A DNA stretch of 64,000 bases from Garicola koreensis. GTDB taxonomy: Bacteria; Actinomycetota; Actinomycetes; Actinomycetales; Micrococcaceae. The translations under genes were made by a program, and so were the position numbers. The stretch is taken from assembly GCF_014195445.1 (NCBI RefSeq), contig NZ_JACIBT010000001.1, forward strand, positions 248,001 to 312,000. The letters are read 5' to 3'. Positions 41,695-50,906 of this stretch are shown here, in pieces (the first letter of the stretch is position 1; every line of letters starts with the position of its first letter). The notes beneath the pieces are model-generated. The model worked only from the letters and a program-made list of their open reading frames with translations. It made no database searches and was not told the DNA's origin.

Positions 41695-42482
41695 ATGACG
41701 TTCGTCGGCATCGACCTGGCCGCTGATCCGAAGAACACCGGCATTGCGATTCTGCGTGAGGACAGTGGGTGCGTCGTCGATCATGTCCGCGTCGGGGTCG
41801 AGGACGACGACATCGTTGAGGCGATCCGGACTGCTGGGCTGGCCGGTGTCGACGTCCCGCTGGGCTGGCCGGTGTCGACGTCCCGCTGGGCTGGCCGAAG
41901 CGGTTCGTCGAGCTCATCACCGCCCATGCTGCCGGAACCGTGCCTGCCCCGGCCTCCACCGGTCCCCAGTGGAGGCGAAGCCATGCGATGCGTGCCACCG
42001 ATGCAGAAGTTCATCGCCGTACGGGACTGACCCCGCTGAGCGTCTCAACCGACCGGATCGCCCACCCTGCTCTGCGCTGGGCGGGGATTGAAGCCAGGCT
42101 GCGGGAGCTGGGGGTGAACGTGGCCCGTGACGGCTCGGGCGTCGTCTGTGAGGTGTACCCGGCAGCGGCTCTGCACGGCTGGTCGCTGGGGCATCGTGGT
42201 TACAAAGGGCGTCACAATGCTGAGCAGCGTGCCGAGCTGGTGGCCGCGTTGGCGCTGAAGGCACCGTGGTTGGCGTGGAACGGGCATCGGGACCTGTGTT
42301 CCGCCGACGATGATGCCCTTGATGCCGTGCTCGCTGCGCTCATCTGCCGAGAAGTGGCGCTGGGCCGAGGCGAGCCTCCACCTGAGGCACTGCTCGCAGC
42401 AGCTCGCCAAGAGGGTTGGATCTGGCTGACGCGACAAGAAAGTCCCACTGCCCCCGCAGCGGCGCGAGATCAGATACAGTGA
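41695..42482 (+). pseudogene. DUF429 family protein, frameshifted by a tandem duplication
   Basis: The first part reads MTFVGIDLAADPKNTGIAIL and then VGVEDDDIVEAIRTAGLAGV, the RNase H-like start of DUF429. A 26-base unit is present twice at 41833-41884, shifting the frame by two. The other frame continues GWPKRFVELITAHAAGTVPA, RSHAMRATDAEVHRRTGL, and the C-terminal DALDAVLAALICREVALGRG. Removing one unit restores a single gene of about 250 aa, so this looks like a recent, potentially reversible lesion. Confidence 0.85.
41833..41896 (+). repeat. 26-bp tandem duplication
   Basis: Unit GCTGGGCTGGCCGGTGTCGA-CGTCCC occurs at 41833-41858 and exactly again at 41859-41884; the first 12 bases recur at 41885. 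The 12-base overlap explains the duplication by slippage or recombination. Confidence 0.95.
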
Positions 42483-42703
42483 GCCCGGTTCTCCCCGCGT
42501 GACAACCGGCCCCCGGTTTAGGTGCGCGCTTGAGACAGCTGGCCCACAGGCCGCCTCGATGAGAGCGGACCCGGGCCGCTCTGGTTGAGGGAGAGCCACC
42601 GTATTTCATGGTGATCTGCGCGGGAAGAGCTGCGCGCACGCATGACGCCGCTGACTCGACAGGTCATGGCCGAAGGCGATGCGACCCTGAAGGGAGCTTC
42701 ATA
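42483..42703. other. Intergenic region before the sulfatase relic
   Basis: I see no supported gene. A minus-strand frame (MKYGGSPSTRAARVRSHRGG) lacks a ribosome-binding site and a family I know. Confidence 0.3.
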
Positions 42704-43113
42704 GTGACGAACGAGGACGAGCCGACTGACCGCCCCAGGAGGGCACCCAGCGGCCCCAGCTGACACTGGTGCGCGGGCAGTACAAGTTTGTGCTCTGCCC
42801 CGGAGATCCGGACCAGCTTTTCGACCTCGTCGCCGATCCGTTCGAACTGCACAATGCGGCCGATGACCCAGGGCACGCCGACGTGGCTGCCCGGCTGCGG
42901 ACCGACCTGGAAGCACAGTATGACCTCACCGCACTGGAGGAGGAGGTGCTGACCAGCCAGGCACGACGTCGGCTGGTGGCCCAGGCGCTGCAGTACGGCA
43001 CCGCCCGGCCCTGGGACTTCGAGCCGGACCCGGAGCAGCGCTACGTGCGCGGGGACTTCTGGACGGCCCTGAAATTCGGCCAGATCCGCGAGGTCGCTCC
43101 GAAGCAGCAGTGA
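42704..43113 (+). pseudogene. Choline-sulfatase relic (start and C-terminus only)
   Basis: A GTG at 42704 with AAGGGA upstream starts a short frame (MTNEDEPTDRPRR) that stops soon. The other frame carries VRGQYKFVLCPGDPDQLFDL, ADPFELHNAADDPGHADVAA and EEEVLTSQARRRLVAQAL, the C-terminal part of choline-sulfatase (BetC type). The catalytic Cys region and most of the sulfatase fold are deleted. The start may belong to the same gene. Located 1.2 kb from the BCCT transporter. Confidence 0.7.
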
Positions 43114-43170
43114 CCTGATCTCGGACTGGTGACAGCCGGTGTGTCCTACCCCACATTTAGGCTGGTGGGT

Positions 43171-44538
43171 ATGGATCAGCTGCCAGTTCTTGACCCGCCG
43201 ATGCCCCAGGCTGTGGAGCACCTGGGCTTTGAGCCGGAGCTGGCTGCCGCGTGGGAGCACCAGGCCGCCGCCCGCAAGGCGGAAGCGGCCAAGCTGACCG
43301 CCCTGCTGGACTACACGAGTCGGGTGGTGGCCGAGTGCCACGCGGAGGGTGGCATCCCGCACCAGGAAGCGGTGCGGGATGCCCACCTTGAGGCGGCGAT
43401 GCTGCTGGGGGTCAGTGACATGACCGCCGGGGTCATCCTGGACGCCGCGGGCTTCGCCCGCAACCACCTGCCCGCCACCTGGCAGGCCTTCCACACCGGG
43501 CTGATCGACCTGGTCCGGCTGCGTAAGATCGTTGACGCCGGCTGTGAGCTCGAGGACCACGTGTTGGCCATCGTCGACGCCGCCGCAGCCGAGCAGGCCG
43601 CGGCCCGCAGCACCAGCGACTTCGCCCACTGGTTGGCCCGCTACATCGCCAAGACCGACTTCGAAGCCTATGAGCGCCTGACCCGGACCACCCGCACCCG
43701 GCGGCATGTGCAATTCGCCCACCTGCCCAACGGGATGAGCATCGTCTCCGCCTTCCTGCCCACTATCGAAGCCGCCGCCATCGAGAAGCGGCTAAAAATC
43801 ATCACCCGCCGCCACCACAGTGCTGCCAAAGACACTGCAGCCCAAGACACTGCCGCCACAGACACCGCGGCCACAGACGCCCAGCAGGGGTCGGCGGGCT
43901 CCTGGTCCCGCGAGCATGGCGCTGGGGCAGGTGAGTGTGGCCGCCCGGGTCAGGCCGGTGAGTCTCCGACGCTGGCCCAGCGGGAAGCCGACCTGTTCTC
44001 TGCGTGGCTGCGCACTAACCCCACTGGCGAGCCAGCACCGGTGGAGGCGAAAATCATGATCATGATCCCCGAAGCCACCCTCACCAGCGAATCGAATGAC
44101 CCGGCGATCTCCGCCGACCGGTCTTGGGCGCTGGACGCAGACCAGGCACGCGCACTGGCAACTGATACCGACGCTGAACACCACTGGTATCAGGGCATCA
44201 CCCGCCCCCGGGCCGGCGACGCCGACGTCGATGTCCTCACCGTCACCTACTCCGGCCGGTACCCACCGCAGCGGCTGCGGGAAGCGATCATCTTCCGCGA
44301 CGGGCGTTGCCAAATCCAGGGATGCACCGTCGCCGCAGAACGCTGCGACCTCGACCACCAGACACCATGGGACTCAGGCGGGCAGACCAACGCAGCTAAC
44401 CTGTGGAGTCTGTGTCGACGCCATCACCGACTCAAATCCCACGGGCACCTGCACCCACCACCCCGCGGCGACACCGAACCCACTGCCAGCAGACCACCAG
44501 TAATAGACCTCTGGCTGCCCACCCACACCTACCCCTGA
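43171..44538 (+). CDS. DUF222-HNH endonuclease (13E12 repeat family)
   Basis: 455 aa. The N-terminal 300 residues are the helical DUF222 domain, including VRLRKIVDAGCELEDHVLAI and a segment of Asp/Thr/Ala repeats near 220-250. The C-terminus has the HNH motif: GRCQIQGCTVAAERCDLDHQ then AANLWSLCRRHHRLKSHG, with catalytic His in LDHQ and the final HH. This family is multicopy in actinobacterial chromosomes. ATG 43171 lies 8 bases after GGCTGG, a weak site. Confidence 0.92.
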   Translation: MDQLPVLDPPMPQAVEHLGFEPELAAAWEHQAAARKAEAAKLTALLDYTSRVVAECHAEGGIPHQEAVRDAHLEAAMLLGVSDMTAGVILDAAGFARNHLPATWQAFHTGLIDLVRLRKIVDAGCELEDHVLAIVDAAAAEQAAARSTSDFAHWLARYIAKTDFEAYERLTRTTRTRRHVQFAHLPNGMSIVSAFLPTIEAAAIEKRLKIITRRHHSAAKDTAAQDTAATDTAATDAQQGSAGSWSREHGAGAGECGRPGQAGESPTLAQREADLFSAWLRTNPTGEPAPVEAKIMIMIPEATLTSESNDPAISADRSWALDADQARALATDTDAEHHWYQGITRPRAGDADVDVLTVTYSGRYPPQRLREAIIFRDGRCQIQGCTVAAERCDLDHQTPWDSGGQTNAANLWSLCRRHHRLKSHGHLHPPPRGDTEPTASRPPVIDLWLPTHTYP

Positions 44539-44613
44539 TCACCTGAACGCAGGGCGCCTACGTGCTCTACCGCGGGATGGTTGCTGCCCGCAGCGCTGTT
44601 CTCGGGAGACGGC

Positions 44614-45039
44614 TCAGCTGTCTGAGAGTGCGCTGCGCACCAGCTCTGCCGATTGCGCCAGGGTTTCCTTGGGGCCGCCGTCTCCGGCCTTGACGATGAA
44701 CCCGTCGTCCTCATAGCGGGGGAGGACGTGCAGGTGTGAGTGGAAGATCACCTGATTGGCCACCGCGCCCTCTGACATGAGGAGGTTGATGCCTTGGCAG
44801 TTCAGCTCGGAGTCCATCATTCCCTGAGCAATGCGCTGGCCGACGCGCATCACGTGGGCGGCCGTCTCCGGCGGAAGATCCGTCAGGGCCGTGTGGTGTT
44901 CGCGGGGAACCACCAGCACGTGTCCGGCATTGGTGGGGTTGATGTCCATGAAGGCGAGGGTCACCTCGTCCTCCCACACCACCTCGGACTGGGAGGGGTC
45001 GTTCACAATTCCGCAGAAAATGCAGTCGCTAGTCTCCAT
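44614..45039 (-). CDS. HIT family nucleotide hydrolase/transferase
   Basis: 141 aa histidine-triad protein. CIFCGIVNDPSQSEVVWEDE is the usual N-terminus with a Cys-x2-Cys, and QVIFHSHLHVLPRYEDDGF carries the H-x-H-x-H triad with catalytic His in the middle. Hydrolyses nucleoside phosphoramidates or dinucleotides; exact substrate unknown. Convergent with the HNH gene. Confidence 0.93.
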   Translation of the reverse strand: METSDCIFCGIVNDPSQSEVVWEDEVTLAFMDINPTNAGHVLVVPREHHTALTDLPPETAAHVMRVGQRIAQGMMDSELNCQGINLLMSEGAVANQVIFHSHLHVLPRYEDDGFIVKAGDGGPKETLAQSAELVRSALSDS

Positions 45040-45098
45040 CGCGCCAGTCTACGCTGGGAGACTCGGGAGGGGTAAGCAGCTTTTCGACGTCCCCGGCC

Positions 45099-46535
45099 TC
45101 AGGCCTCGGAGTCGGCCGCAGGCTCCTTCGGTCCGTGGGAGTGTTTGATGAAGAAGGAGCCGACGAGGCCCAGCAGACTGATGACACCGGCGACGAAGAA
45201 CGACACGTTCGCCCCATGGATCGCGCCGGCGGCCCCGTACACCTCTGGGTCGCGGGCGGCCCCCACCATGACGGTGACCAGCACTGCGGTGCCGACGGAG
45301 GCGGCGATCTGGCGCATCGTGTTGTTCAACGCTGTGCCGTGGGGGATGAGCCGCTGCGGCAGCTGATTCAGAGCCGCCGTCGTGACCGGCATGATGACCA
45401 TAGCCGTTCCCAGCATGCGCACGGCGTTGACGACGGCGAGGTAGGTGAAGGTGGTGTCGACGGAGAGGGTGGTGAGCATGAACGTTCCGCCGGTCAGCAG
45501 CGCGAAGCCTATGGCTGAAAGCCACTTCGCTCCGACGCGGTCGAAGATCCGACCGGTGACCGGAGACATCAGTCCCATGATTGCCGCACCCGGAAGCAGC
45601 GCCAGCCCGGATTCCATGGCGCTAAAGTTGCTCATGTTCTGCATGAACACCGGGATGATGAGCATTCCGCCGATCATGGCGATGAAGACGCACATGCCAA
45701 GAACGGTATTGAGGGTGAACATGGTGAAGCGCAGCACCCGAAGCTCCAGGAGGGGCTGTTCCAGCTTCAGCTGGCGCCAGATGAAGAGGGCCAGTGTCAC
45801 CGCACCGATAGCCAACGGGGCAATCACCTCAGGGCTGAGCCATCCTGCGTCCCCGGCCCCGCCGAACCCGAACAGCAGACCGCCGAATCCGAACGAGGAC
45901 AGGATGATCGAGAGGACGTCCACGGGTGGGAACGTGCGCTCGGTGACATTTCTGAGGATGAAGTATGCGACCACCATGGCGGTCAGCGCGATCGGCAGCA
46001 TCATGTAGAACAGCGTCTGCCAGGGCAGGTTGTCCACAATCCAGCCGGAAAGGGTCGGGCCGATCGCCGGAGCGAAGGAGATCACCAGCCCGAAGGTCCC
46101 CATGGCCGCACCACGTTTATGCACCGGGAAGATCGCGAAGAGGATGGTCTGCATCAGCGGGATGATCAGCCCGCCGGCGGCGGCCTGCACCACGCGCCCC
46201 GCCAACAGCACCGGGTACACCGGTGCTAGCGCACAGATGATCGTCCCGACGCTGAAGAGGCCCATGGCAGTGAGGAAGAGTCCACGTGTGGTGAACTTCT
46301 GGATGAGGAGCGCGGTGACCGGAATCATGATCCCATTCACCAACATAAAGATGGTCGTCACCCACTGTGCGGCATTGGCCGTAATGCCGAAGTCTTCCAT
46401 GAATGCCGGCAGGGCCGTATTCAGCAGGGTCTGATTGAGGATGATGACGAACGCGCCGGAGACCAGCACTGCCAGCACCACGTTGCGGTTGACCGGCACG
46501 GAATTGGACGCATCGGTCCGGTCGGAGTCATTCAT
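45099..46535 (-). CDS. MFS drug efflux transporter, DHA2 (EmrB/QacA) type
   Basis: 478 aa with about 14 hydrophobic segments. VVLAVLVSGAFVIILNQTLL then NTALPAFMEDFG is the DHA2 N-terminus, and the motif C-like stretch LVISFAPAIGPTLSGWIVD lies in helix 5, typical of antiporters. Proton-driven export of hydrophobic drugs is likely. It follows the TetR gene by 77 bases on the same strand, so it is probably controlled by it. Confidence 0.92.
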   Translation of the reverse strand: MNDSDRTDASNSVPVNRNVVLAVLVSGAFVIILNQTLLNTALPAFMEDFGITANAAQWVTTIFMLVNGIMIPVTALLIQKFTTRGLFLTAMGLFSVGTIICALAPVYPVLLAGRVVQAAAGGLIIPLMQTILFAIFPVHKRGAAMGTFGLVISFAPAIGPTLSGWIVDNLPWQTLFYMMLPIALTAMVVAYFILRNVTERTFPPVDVLSIILSSFGFGGLLFGFGGAGDAGWLSPEVIAPLAIGAVTLALFIWRQLKLEQPLLELRVLRFTMFTLNTVLGMCVFIAMIGGMLIIPVFMQNMSNFSAMESGLALLPGAAIMGLMSPVTGRIFDRVGAKWLSAIGFALLTGGTFMLTTLSVDTTFTYLAVVNAVRMLGTAMVIMPVTTAALNQLPQRLIPHGTALNNTMRQIAASVGTAVLVTVMVGAARDPEVYGAAGAIHGANVSFFVAGVISLLGLVGSFFIKHSHGPKEPAADSEA

Positions 46536-46612
46536 CGCAGAAGTCCCTCTCTGCTGGGTCAGTGGTCCTGGCAGCGGGGCGCGCCAGCGCTGGTCGTAGG
46601 TGGTTGCCGCCG

Positions 46613-47242
46613 TCAGCCGGTGTCGGTGCCTGCAACGAGCAGACCCCCTTCCAACTCGTCGAAGCAGGCGACGAGCAGCTCAGTCAGCTGAACCGAATCA
46701 TCAGCCGTCCACCGTGTCACAGCGACGCGCATGGCTGCGGCGGCCACACTGGCCACCAGTGCCGGGCGAAGGTCTGCCTCCGGGTCGACGTCGAGCCGCT
46801 CCGCGACTGCCTGGGCAAACTCCGCCTCCAGAATCGCGTAGGCCCCCAGCTGACGCGCCAACAGGCGCGGATTCTCCTGAACCAGTTTCTGCCGGGCCAG
46901 GGCACGCTTTCGGTCCGCGTTCACCAAGGAGAACGGGTCATACTCTGTGATGACGGCTCTCACCGCGTGCAAGGGCGACTCATGGGGCGGCCGGGCCACG
47001 ATGTGCGGCCGCAGCGCGACAGCTGCCGCGGCGGCGTCGGTCACCAGTGCATCCTCTTTGTGGGCGAAGTAGTTGAAGAATGTCCGCGGCGAGATGTTGG
47101 CGGCATCGGCGATGGCCTCGACCGTGAGATTCTCCAGACCAAGCTCAATCGCCAGATCCAGAGCCGCACCCCGAATGGTTCGACGGGTCTGCATCTTCTT
47201 CCGCTCTCGCAAACCCATAGTGGGAATCTCACTCTCCGTCAC
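46613..47242 (-). CDS. TetR-family transcriptional regulator
   Basis: 209 aa. The N-terminal DNA-binding domain reads LRERKKMQTRRTIRGAALDL and FTVEAIADAANIS-like VEAIADAANISPRTFFNYFA, the TetR helix-turn-helix with the typical F-x-Y-F end. The C-terminal ligand domain is divergent. Probably represses itself and the downstream MFS exporter. Confidence 0.93.
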   Translation of the reverse strand: MTESEIPTMGLRERKKMQTRRTIRGAALDLAIELGLENLTVEAIADAANISPRTFFNYFAHKEDALVTDAAAAAVALRPHIVARPPHESPLHAVRAVITEYDPFSLVNADRKRALARQKLVQENPRLLARQLGAYAILEAEFAQAVAERLDVDPEADLRPALVASVAAAAMRVAVTRWTADDSVQLTELLVACFDELEGGLLVAGTDTG

Positions 47243-47451
47243 TACCCGTACACTACCTGCATAATTGCACAGCCTGCAAAATATCCTTGGTGTTCGGGTC
47301 GCGCGTTGCGCAGTGCGGGTTCAGCGCGGAGGTGCGGCTTGGCTGTTGAGTTAGACTTGCAGGGGTCTCACGCGGTGCGTTCTGCACCGCCACGGCTGGG
47401 ACGACCTGGGCCGTGATTCTCTGAACGGGGACGACCCCGTGAGAATGGTTA
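47243..47451. other. Divergent promoter region of TetR and antiporter genes
   Basis: About 210 bases between the minus-strand TetR gene and the plus-strand antiporter gene. It must contain the TetR operon promoter and probably its operator; the palindrome-like TGTACGGGTAGTGACGGAGA is not convincing. CGGGGACGACCCCG just before the antiporter can form a small hairpin. I see no gene. Confidence 0.35.
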
Positions 47452-48615
47452 TTGGTGGACTCTCAGCAGCCGTGCGACAGCCTCAGCGTGCGTTCGATCC
47501 TCAGCGGCAGTGTGGCTCTGAGGCTCCTGATCGGGTGGGGTTCGGTTGTCTCAGCAGCCGTTGCAGCACCTGCAGGTGCGCAGCTGCCTCATCTTTTGCT
47601 CGGTGTGGTGCTCACCGCGCTGGTCGTGATCATCGCCTACTGCGCCTTCGGTGTGGTGCAGCAGGCCGAGCATCTGGCACAACGATTGGGCGACCCCTAT
47701 GGTTCGCTGGTTCTCACCCTTTCCATCGTCATCATCGAGGTGATCCTGATTATGGCGGTGATGCTGGGACCGGGGGAGTCCGCCACCATCGCCCGGGACT
47801 CGGTCATGGCGGTGAGCATGGTGATCCTCAACCTGGTGGTGGGCCTCTCGCTTCTGCTCGGTGCGCTGCGCCATGGGTCTCTCCGATTGAACAGCGCCGG
47901 CACCTCCACGTACCTGGCCATGCTGATCGTGCTGATCACCTTCGGTCTCATCATGCCGGGGGCCATCGGAGAAGAGGGGGCCTACACGGCGTGGCAGCAG
48001 GTAGTCGTGGTGGCCATCACCCTGGCCGTCTACGGGTTCTTTCTGCTGCGTCAGACCACCGCCGAAGCCAGCGACTACAGGGAGCCTGTGCCGCTGACCG
48101 TGGCCGGAGATCACCACGACCGAGCGACCTCCAGCGGCCTGGCACAGGTGCTGCGCGACCATAGACGTGAGGTACTGACCCGCGCGGCGGTGCTGGTGGG
48201 GACGGTGCTTCCGATTGTGCTGCTTTCACACGACATGGCTGCACTGCTTGATGACGGACTGGCGCGCATGAACGCCCCCATTGCCCTGGCCGGGCTGCTG
48301 ATCGCGATGATTGTGTTCCTCCCCGAGGGGATCACGGCCGTGCGCGCGGGACTCAGCGGTGAGGCGCAGCGGGTGATCAACCTGTGCCACGGTGCGCTGG
48401 TGTCCACCGTGGGACTGACGATTCCAGCCGTGCTGATCATCGGTGCCGCCACGGGCCAGACCGTGATCCTCGCGGAGTCGCTGCCCCACGTTGTCCTGCT
48501 GGCTGTCAGTCTGCTGCTGGGGATGAACACTGTGCTGGCCAAGCGCATCAGTGCCGGTCATGGTGCGGTCCACCTGGCGGTGTTCGTGGCATACGCGATG
48601 ACGCTGTTCAGCTGA
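47452..48615 (+). CDS. chaA: Ca2+/H+ antiporter, ChaA/y4hA family
   Basis: 387 aa with about 11 membrane segments; exchanges cytoplasmic Ca2+ (or Na+/K+) for H+. Two related halves of the CaCA superfamily are visible: YGSLVLTLSIVIIEVILIMA with a membrane Glu, and LIAMIVFLPEGITAVRAGLS in the second half, containing the conserved acidic residue of the alpha repeats. Start TTG 47452 or GTG 47455; ribosome-binding site not clear. A diverged relic of a similar gene lies at 13.1 kb. Confidence 0.88.
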   Translation: MVDSQQPCDSLSVRSILSGSVALRLLIGWGSVVSAAVAAPAGAQLPHLLLGVVLTALVVIIAYCAFGVVQQAEHLAQRLGDPYGSLVLTLSIVIIEVILIMAVMLGPGESATIARDSVMAVSMVILNLVVGLSLLLGALRHGSLRLNSAGTSTYLAMLIVLITFGLIMPGAIGEEGAYTAWQQVVVVAITLAVYGFFLLRQTTAEASDYREPVPLTVAGDHHDRATSSGLAQVLRDHRREVLTRAAVLVGTVLPIVLLSHDMAALLDDGLARMNAPIALAGLLIAMIVFLPEGITAVRAGLSGEAQRVINLCHGALVSTVGLTIPAVLIIGAATGQTVILAESLPHVVLLAVSLLLGMNTVLAKRISAGHGAVHLAVFVAYAMTLFS

Positions 48616-48629
48616 CATAGACTCCCTCC

Positions 48630-49112
48630 ATGGAGATTCATCCCAGCCTGGAGCCGGTGGCGAGCCTGATCGGAACGTGGCGGGGGAGCGGTCGCGGGGA
48701 GTACCCCACGATCGCACCCTTCGAATACACCGAGGAGATCACGTTTACCGACCTCGGCAAGCCCTTTCTGCACTATGCTCAGCGCACGTGGTCGCCTGTC
48801 GGTGCCCCGATGCACGTAGAGACCGGCTATCTGCGGCTGCCCGGTGAGGGTCGACTTGAACTCGTCCTGGCCCAGCCCACTGGTCAGACCGAGCTGGCAG
48901 AGGGTGCTCTGGTGCTCGAGGCTGAGGGCTTCTCTGCGGAGCTGCACTCTCGGGTCGTGAACGCCGCCAGTGCCAAGACAGTCGACGCGACCACTCGCTG
49001 GTACCGCCTGGTGGGCGATGAGCTGACCACCAGGTTCTCCATGGCCGCCGTCGGGCACCCCATGACCCACCACCTCAGCTCAGTGCTTCAGCCCCACCAC
49101 ACCCCGCATTGA
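48630..49112 (+). CDS. FABP/nitrobindin-like protein (DUF1794)
   Basis: 160 aa beta-barrel protein. LIGTWRGSGRGEYPTIAPF is the signature G-x-W-x-G-x-G-x-G-x-Y-P-T of the nitrobindin/THAP4-like family, which binds ferric heme through a C-terminal His; VGHPMTHHLSSVLQ has candidate His residues. Expected to bind heme and react with nitric oxide or peroxynitrite. It begins 14 bases after chaA, possibly co-transcribed. Confidence 0.9.
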   Translation: MEIHPSLEPVASLIGTWRGSGRGEYPTIAPFEYTEEITFTDLGKPFLHYAQRTWSPVGAPMHVETGYLRLPGEGRLELVLAQPTGQTELAEGALVLEAEGFSAELHSRVVNAASAKTVDATTRWYRLVGDELTTRFSMAAVGHPMTHHLSSVLQPHHTPH

Positions 49113-49255
49113 CATCGCAGCGCGTCCGCTGCTGGCCCTGATCTCCGTGAAACCTGGCAAGCACTTCCGGTTGTGGACTGCATGGAGGTTATCAACCAAA
49201 GACGACCCAGTGGAGGAACTAGCCTGAGGTGTGATCAGCCAAAACCGGAGGTGAC

Positions 49256-49987
49256 GTGGAGATGACCGAGAAGAACCCGCTCGAGGCGGGCACAGAAGTG
49301 TCGGTCGTCATCCCGGTCAAAGATGACAGTGCTGCGCTGGCTGTGTGTCTGGCAGCGCTGCGCGCCCAATCCCGGCCAGCCGACGAGATCATCGTGGTGG
49401 ACAACGCTTCCACGGACAATTCCGCGGCGATAGCCGCAGCCGGCGGGGCAAAGGTGCTCGACTGTCCTGAACCGGGGATACCCGCGGCCAGTTCGCGAGG
49501 CTACGATGCGGCGGCGGGCGATCTCATCCTCCGGCTCGACGCCGACTGTACACCTGCGCCGTCTTGGATTGACCACGTCGTGACGGCCTTCCACGAGCAG
49601 CCCAGGATCTCCGCACTGACCGGATCTGGGCGATTCACCGATGGCCCGGTCCTTCTTCGAACCCCGTTGGCGCTCACCTACCTGTGCGCCTACACGGTGG
49701 TATCGACAGCGGCGTTGGGCCACCGGCCCCTGTTCGGGTCAAACTTTGCCATGCGGCGGGAGGCCTGGCAGGCGATCCGGGCCACCGTGCACCGAGCAGA
49801 CCCCGAGCTGCATGACGATCTCGACCTGTCCTTCCACATCGGAGAACACTATCGCGTGGGGCACATGAGATCGCCGGCCATGGGAATCTCGATGCGCCCA
49901 TTCCGCAGCGTGGGCTCCTTCCGACACCGCATCCGCCGGGTTTTCGCACTGTTGTTACCCACTGGCCCGGTGACTTTCCCCCACTGA
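49256..49987 (+). CDS. Family 2 glycosyltransferase
   Basis: 243 aa GT-A fold enzyme. VSVVIPVKDDSAALAVCLAA is the N-terminal nucleotide-binding strand, DEIIVVDNASTDNSAAI follows, and LILRLDADCTPAP contains the D-x-D metal site. FHEQPRISALTGSGRF and GSNFAMRREAW are typical acceptor-side motifs. GTG 49256 sits five bases after GGAGG. Acceptor sugar or lipid unknown; a C-terminal hydrophobic stretch is short. Confidence 0.88.
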   Translation: MEMTEKNPLEAGTEVSVVIPVKDDSAALAVCLAALRAQSRPADEIIVVDNASTDNSAAIAAAGGAKVLDCPEPGIPAASSRGYDAAAGDLILRLDADCTPAPSWIDHVVTAFHEQPRISALTGSGRFTDGPVLLRTPLALTYLCAYTVVSTAALGHRPLFGSNFAMRREAWQAIRATVHRADPELHDDLDLSFHIGEHYRVGHMRSPAMGISMRPFRSVGSFRHRIRRVFALLLPTGPVTFPH

Positions 49988-50060
49988 GGTGGGCCCGGAT
50001 GCTGGGGATCCCAGGGTTCAACGCAGTGTTCAACCCAACAGTCCGCTCCAGGGAGGCCCG

Positions 50061-50906
50061 ATGAACATCGATGACTCGGCGCTCTTCGGGGCTGCTGCGG
50101 CACCGGCTCTGCAGGTCATGAGCTGGAACGTTCGACGGCGGCGGACGCTGCCGTCTGCGCGTGGGGCAGACCGCTGGGACACTCGTGCCCCGCGGGCCCG
50201 GTCCCTGCTGAGCGCCGAGCGGCCGACGCTGCTCGGCGCTCAGGAGGCACGAACCGACCAGGCCGAATTCCTCCGCAGCTCTTTGGGAATGCGCTACGGG
50301 ATTGTCGGCCGCGGCAGGGGGACCGGAGGCAGCGGAGAAGGATGCCCGATCCTCTACGACGCCGAAAGACTTGAACTGCTCGACTGGAACCAGGCCGCGC
50401 TCTCTGACCGACCGGACCGGCCGGGCTCCGTCTCGTGGGGGAACATCATTCCCCGGATCCTGGTGACTGCCTCCTTCCGCGATCGGGCAACCGGACAGAC
50501 GTTTCTGGCGCTCAACACACACTTCGACCACCTCTCAGGGCGATCGCGACGACGTTCGGCACAAGCGGTACGAGGCGCTGCGGCAGACAGCGGACTGCCC
50601 GCGGTCGTCACCGGTGACCTCAACGCAGGTCCGCGGAGTGCACCACTGCGTGAGCTGCTCGGCGGCGACACACTGACAGACTCCTGGGCCGTGGCGCAGA
50701 AACACGAGAGTCAGGAGTGGGACACCTTCGCCAACTACCGAGCGCCGCGCCAGCACCGCGGCCGCGTCGACTGGATCCTGGTGTCACCGGCCATTCGGGT
50801 GCTCCGTGCGGCGATCAACGCCCACCAGCATGACGACGGATGGGCATCTGATCATCTGCCGGTACAGGCGCTGATATCGCTGTCCGGGGGCGAGACGAGC
50901 CCATGA
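50061..50906 (+). CDS. Endonuclease/exonuclease/phosphatase family protein
   Basis: 281 aa EEP-fold hydrolase. LQVMSWNVRRR (Asn), LLGAQEART (Glu, metal), LNTHFDH (His), VVTGDLNAGP (Asp, Asn) and WASDHLPVQ (Asp, His) are the conserved catalytic motifs in order. ATG 50061 has GGGAGG six bases upstream. No signal peptide. Substrate could be nucleic acid or phospholipid-type phosphodiester. Its stop overlaps the next start as ATGA. Confidence 0.92.
   Translation: MNIDDSALFGAAAAPALQVMSWNVRRRRTLPSARGADRWDTRAPRARSLLSAERPTLLGAQEARTDQAEFLRSSLGMRYGIVGRGRGTGGSGEGCPILYDAERLELLDWNQAALSDRPDRPGSVSWGNIIPRILVTASFRDRATGQTFLALNTHFDHLSGRSRRRSAQAVRGAAADSGLPAVVTGDLNAGPRSAPLRELLGGDTLTDSWAVAQKHESQEWDTFANYRAPRQHRGRVDWILVSPAIRVLRAAINAHQHDDGWASDHLPVQALISLSGGETSP

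Noticed and set aside
42340-42639. 99-codon minus-strand frame before the sulfatase relic
   Set aside because: No ribosome-binding site, overlaps the DUF429 gene, and no family recognised.
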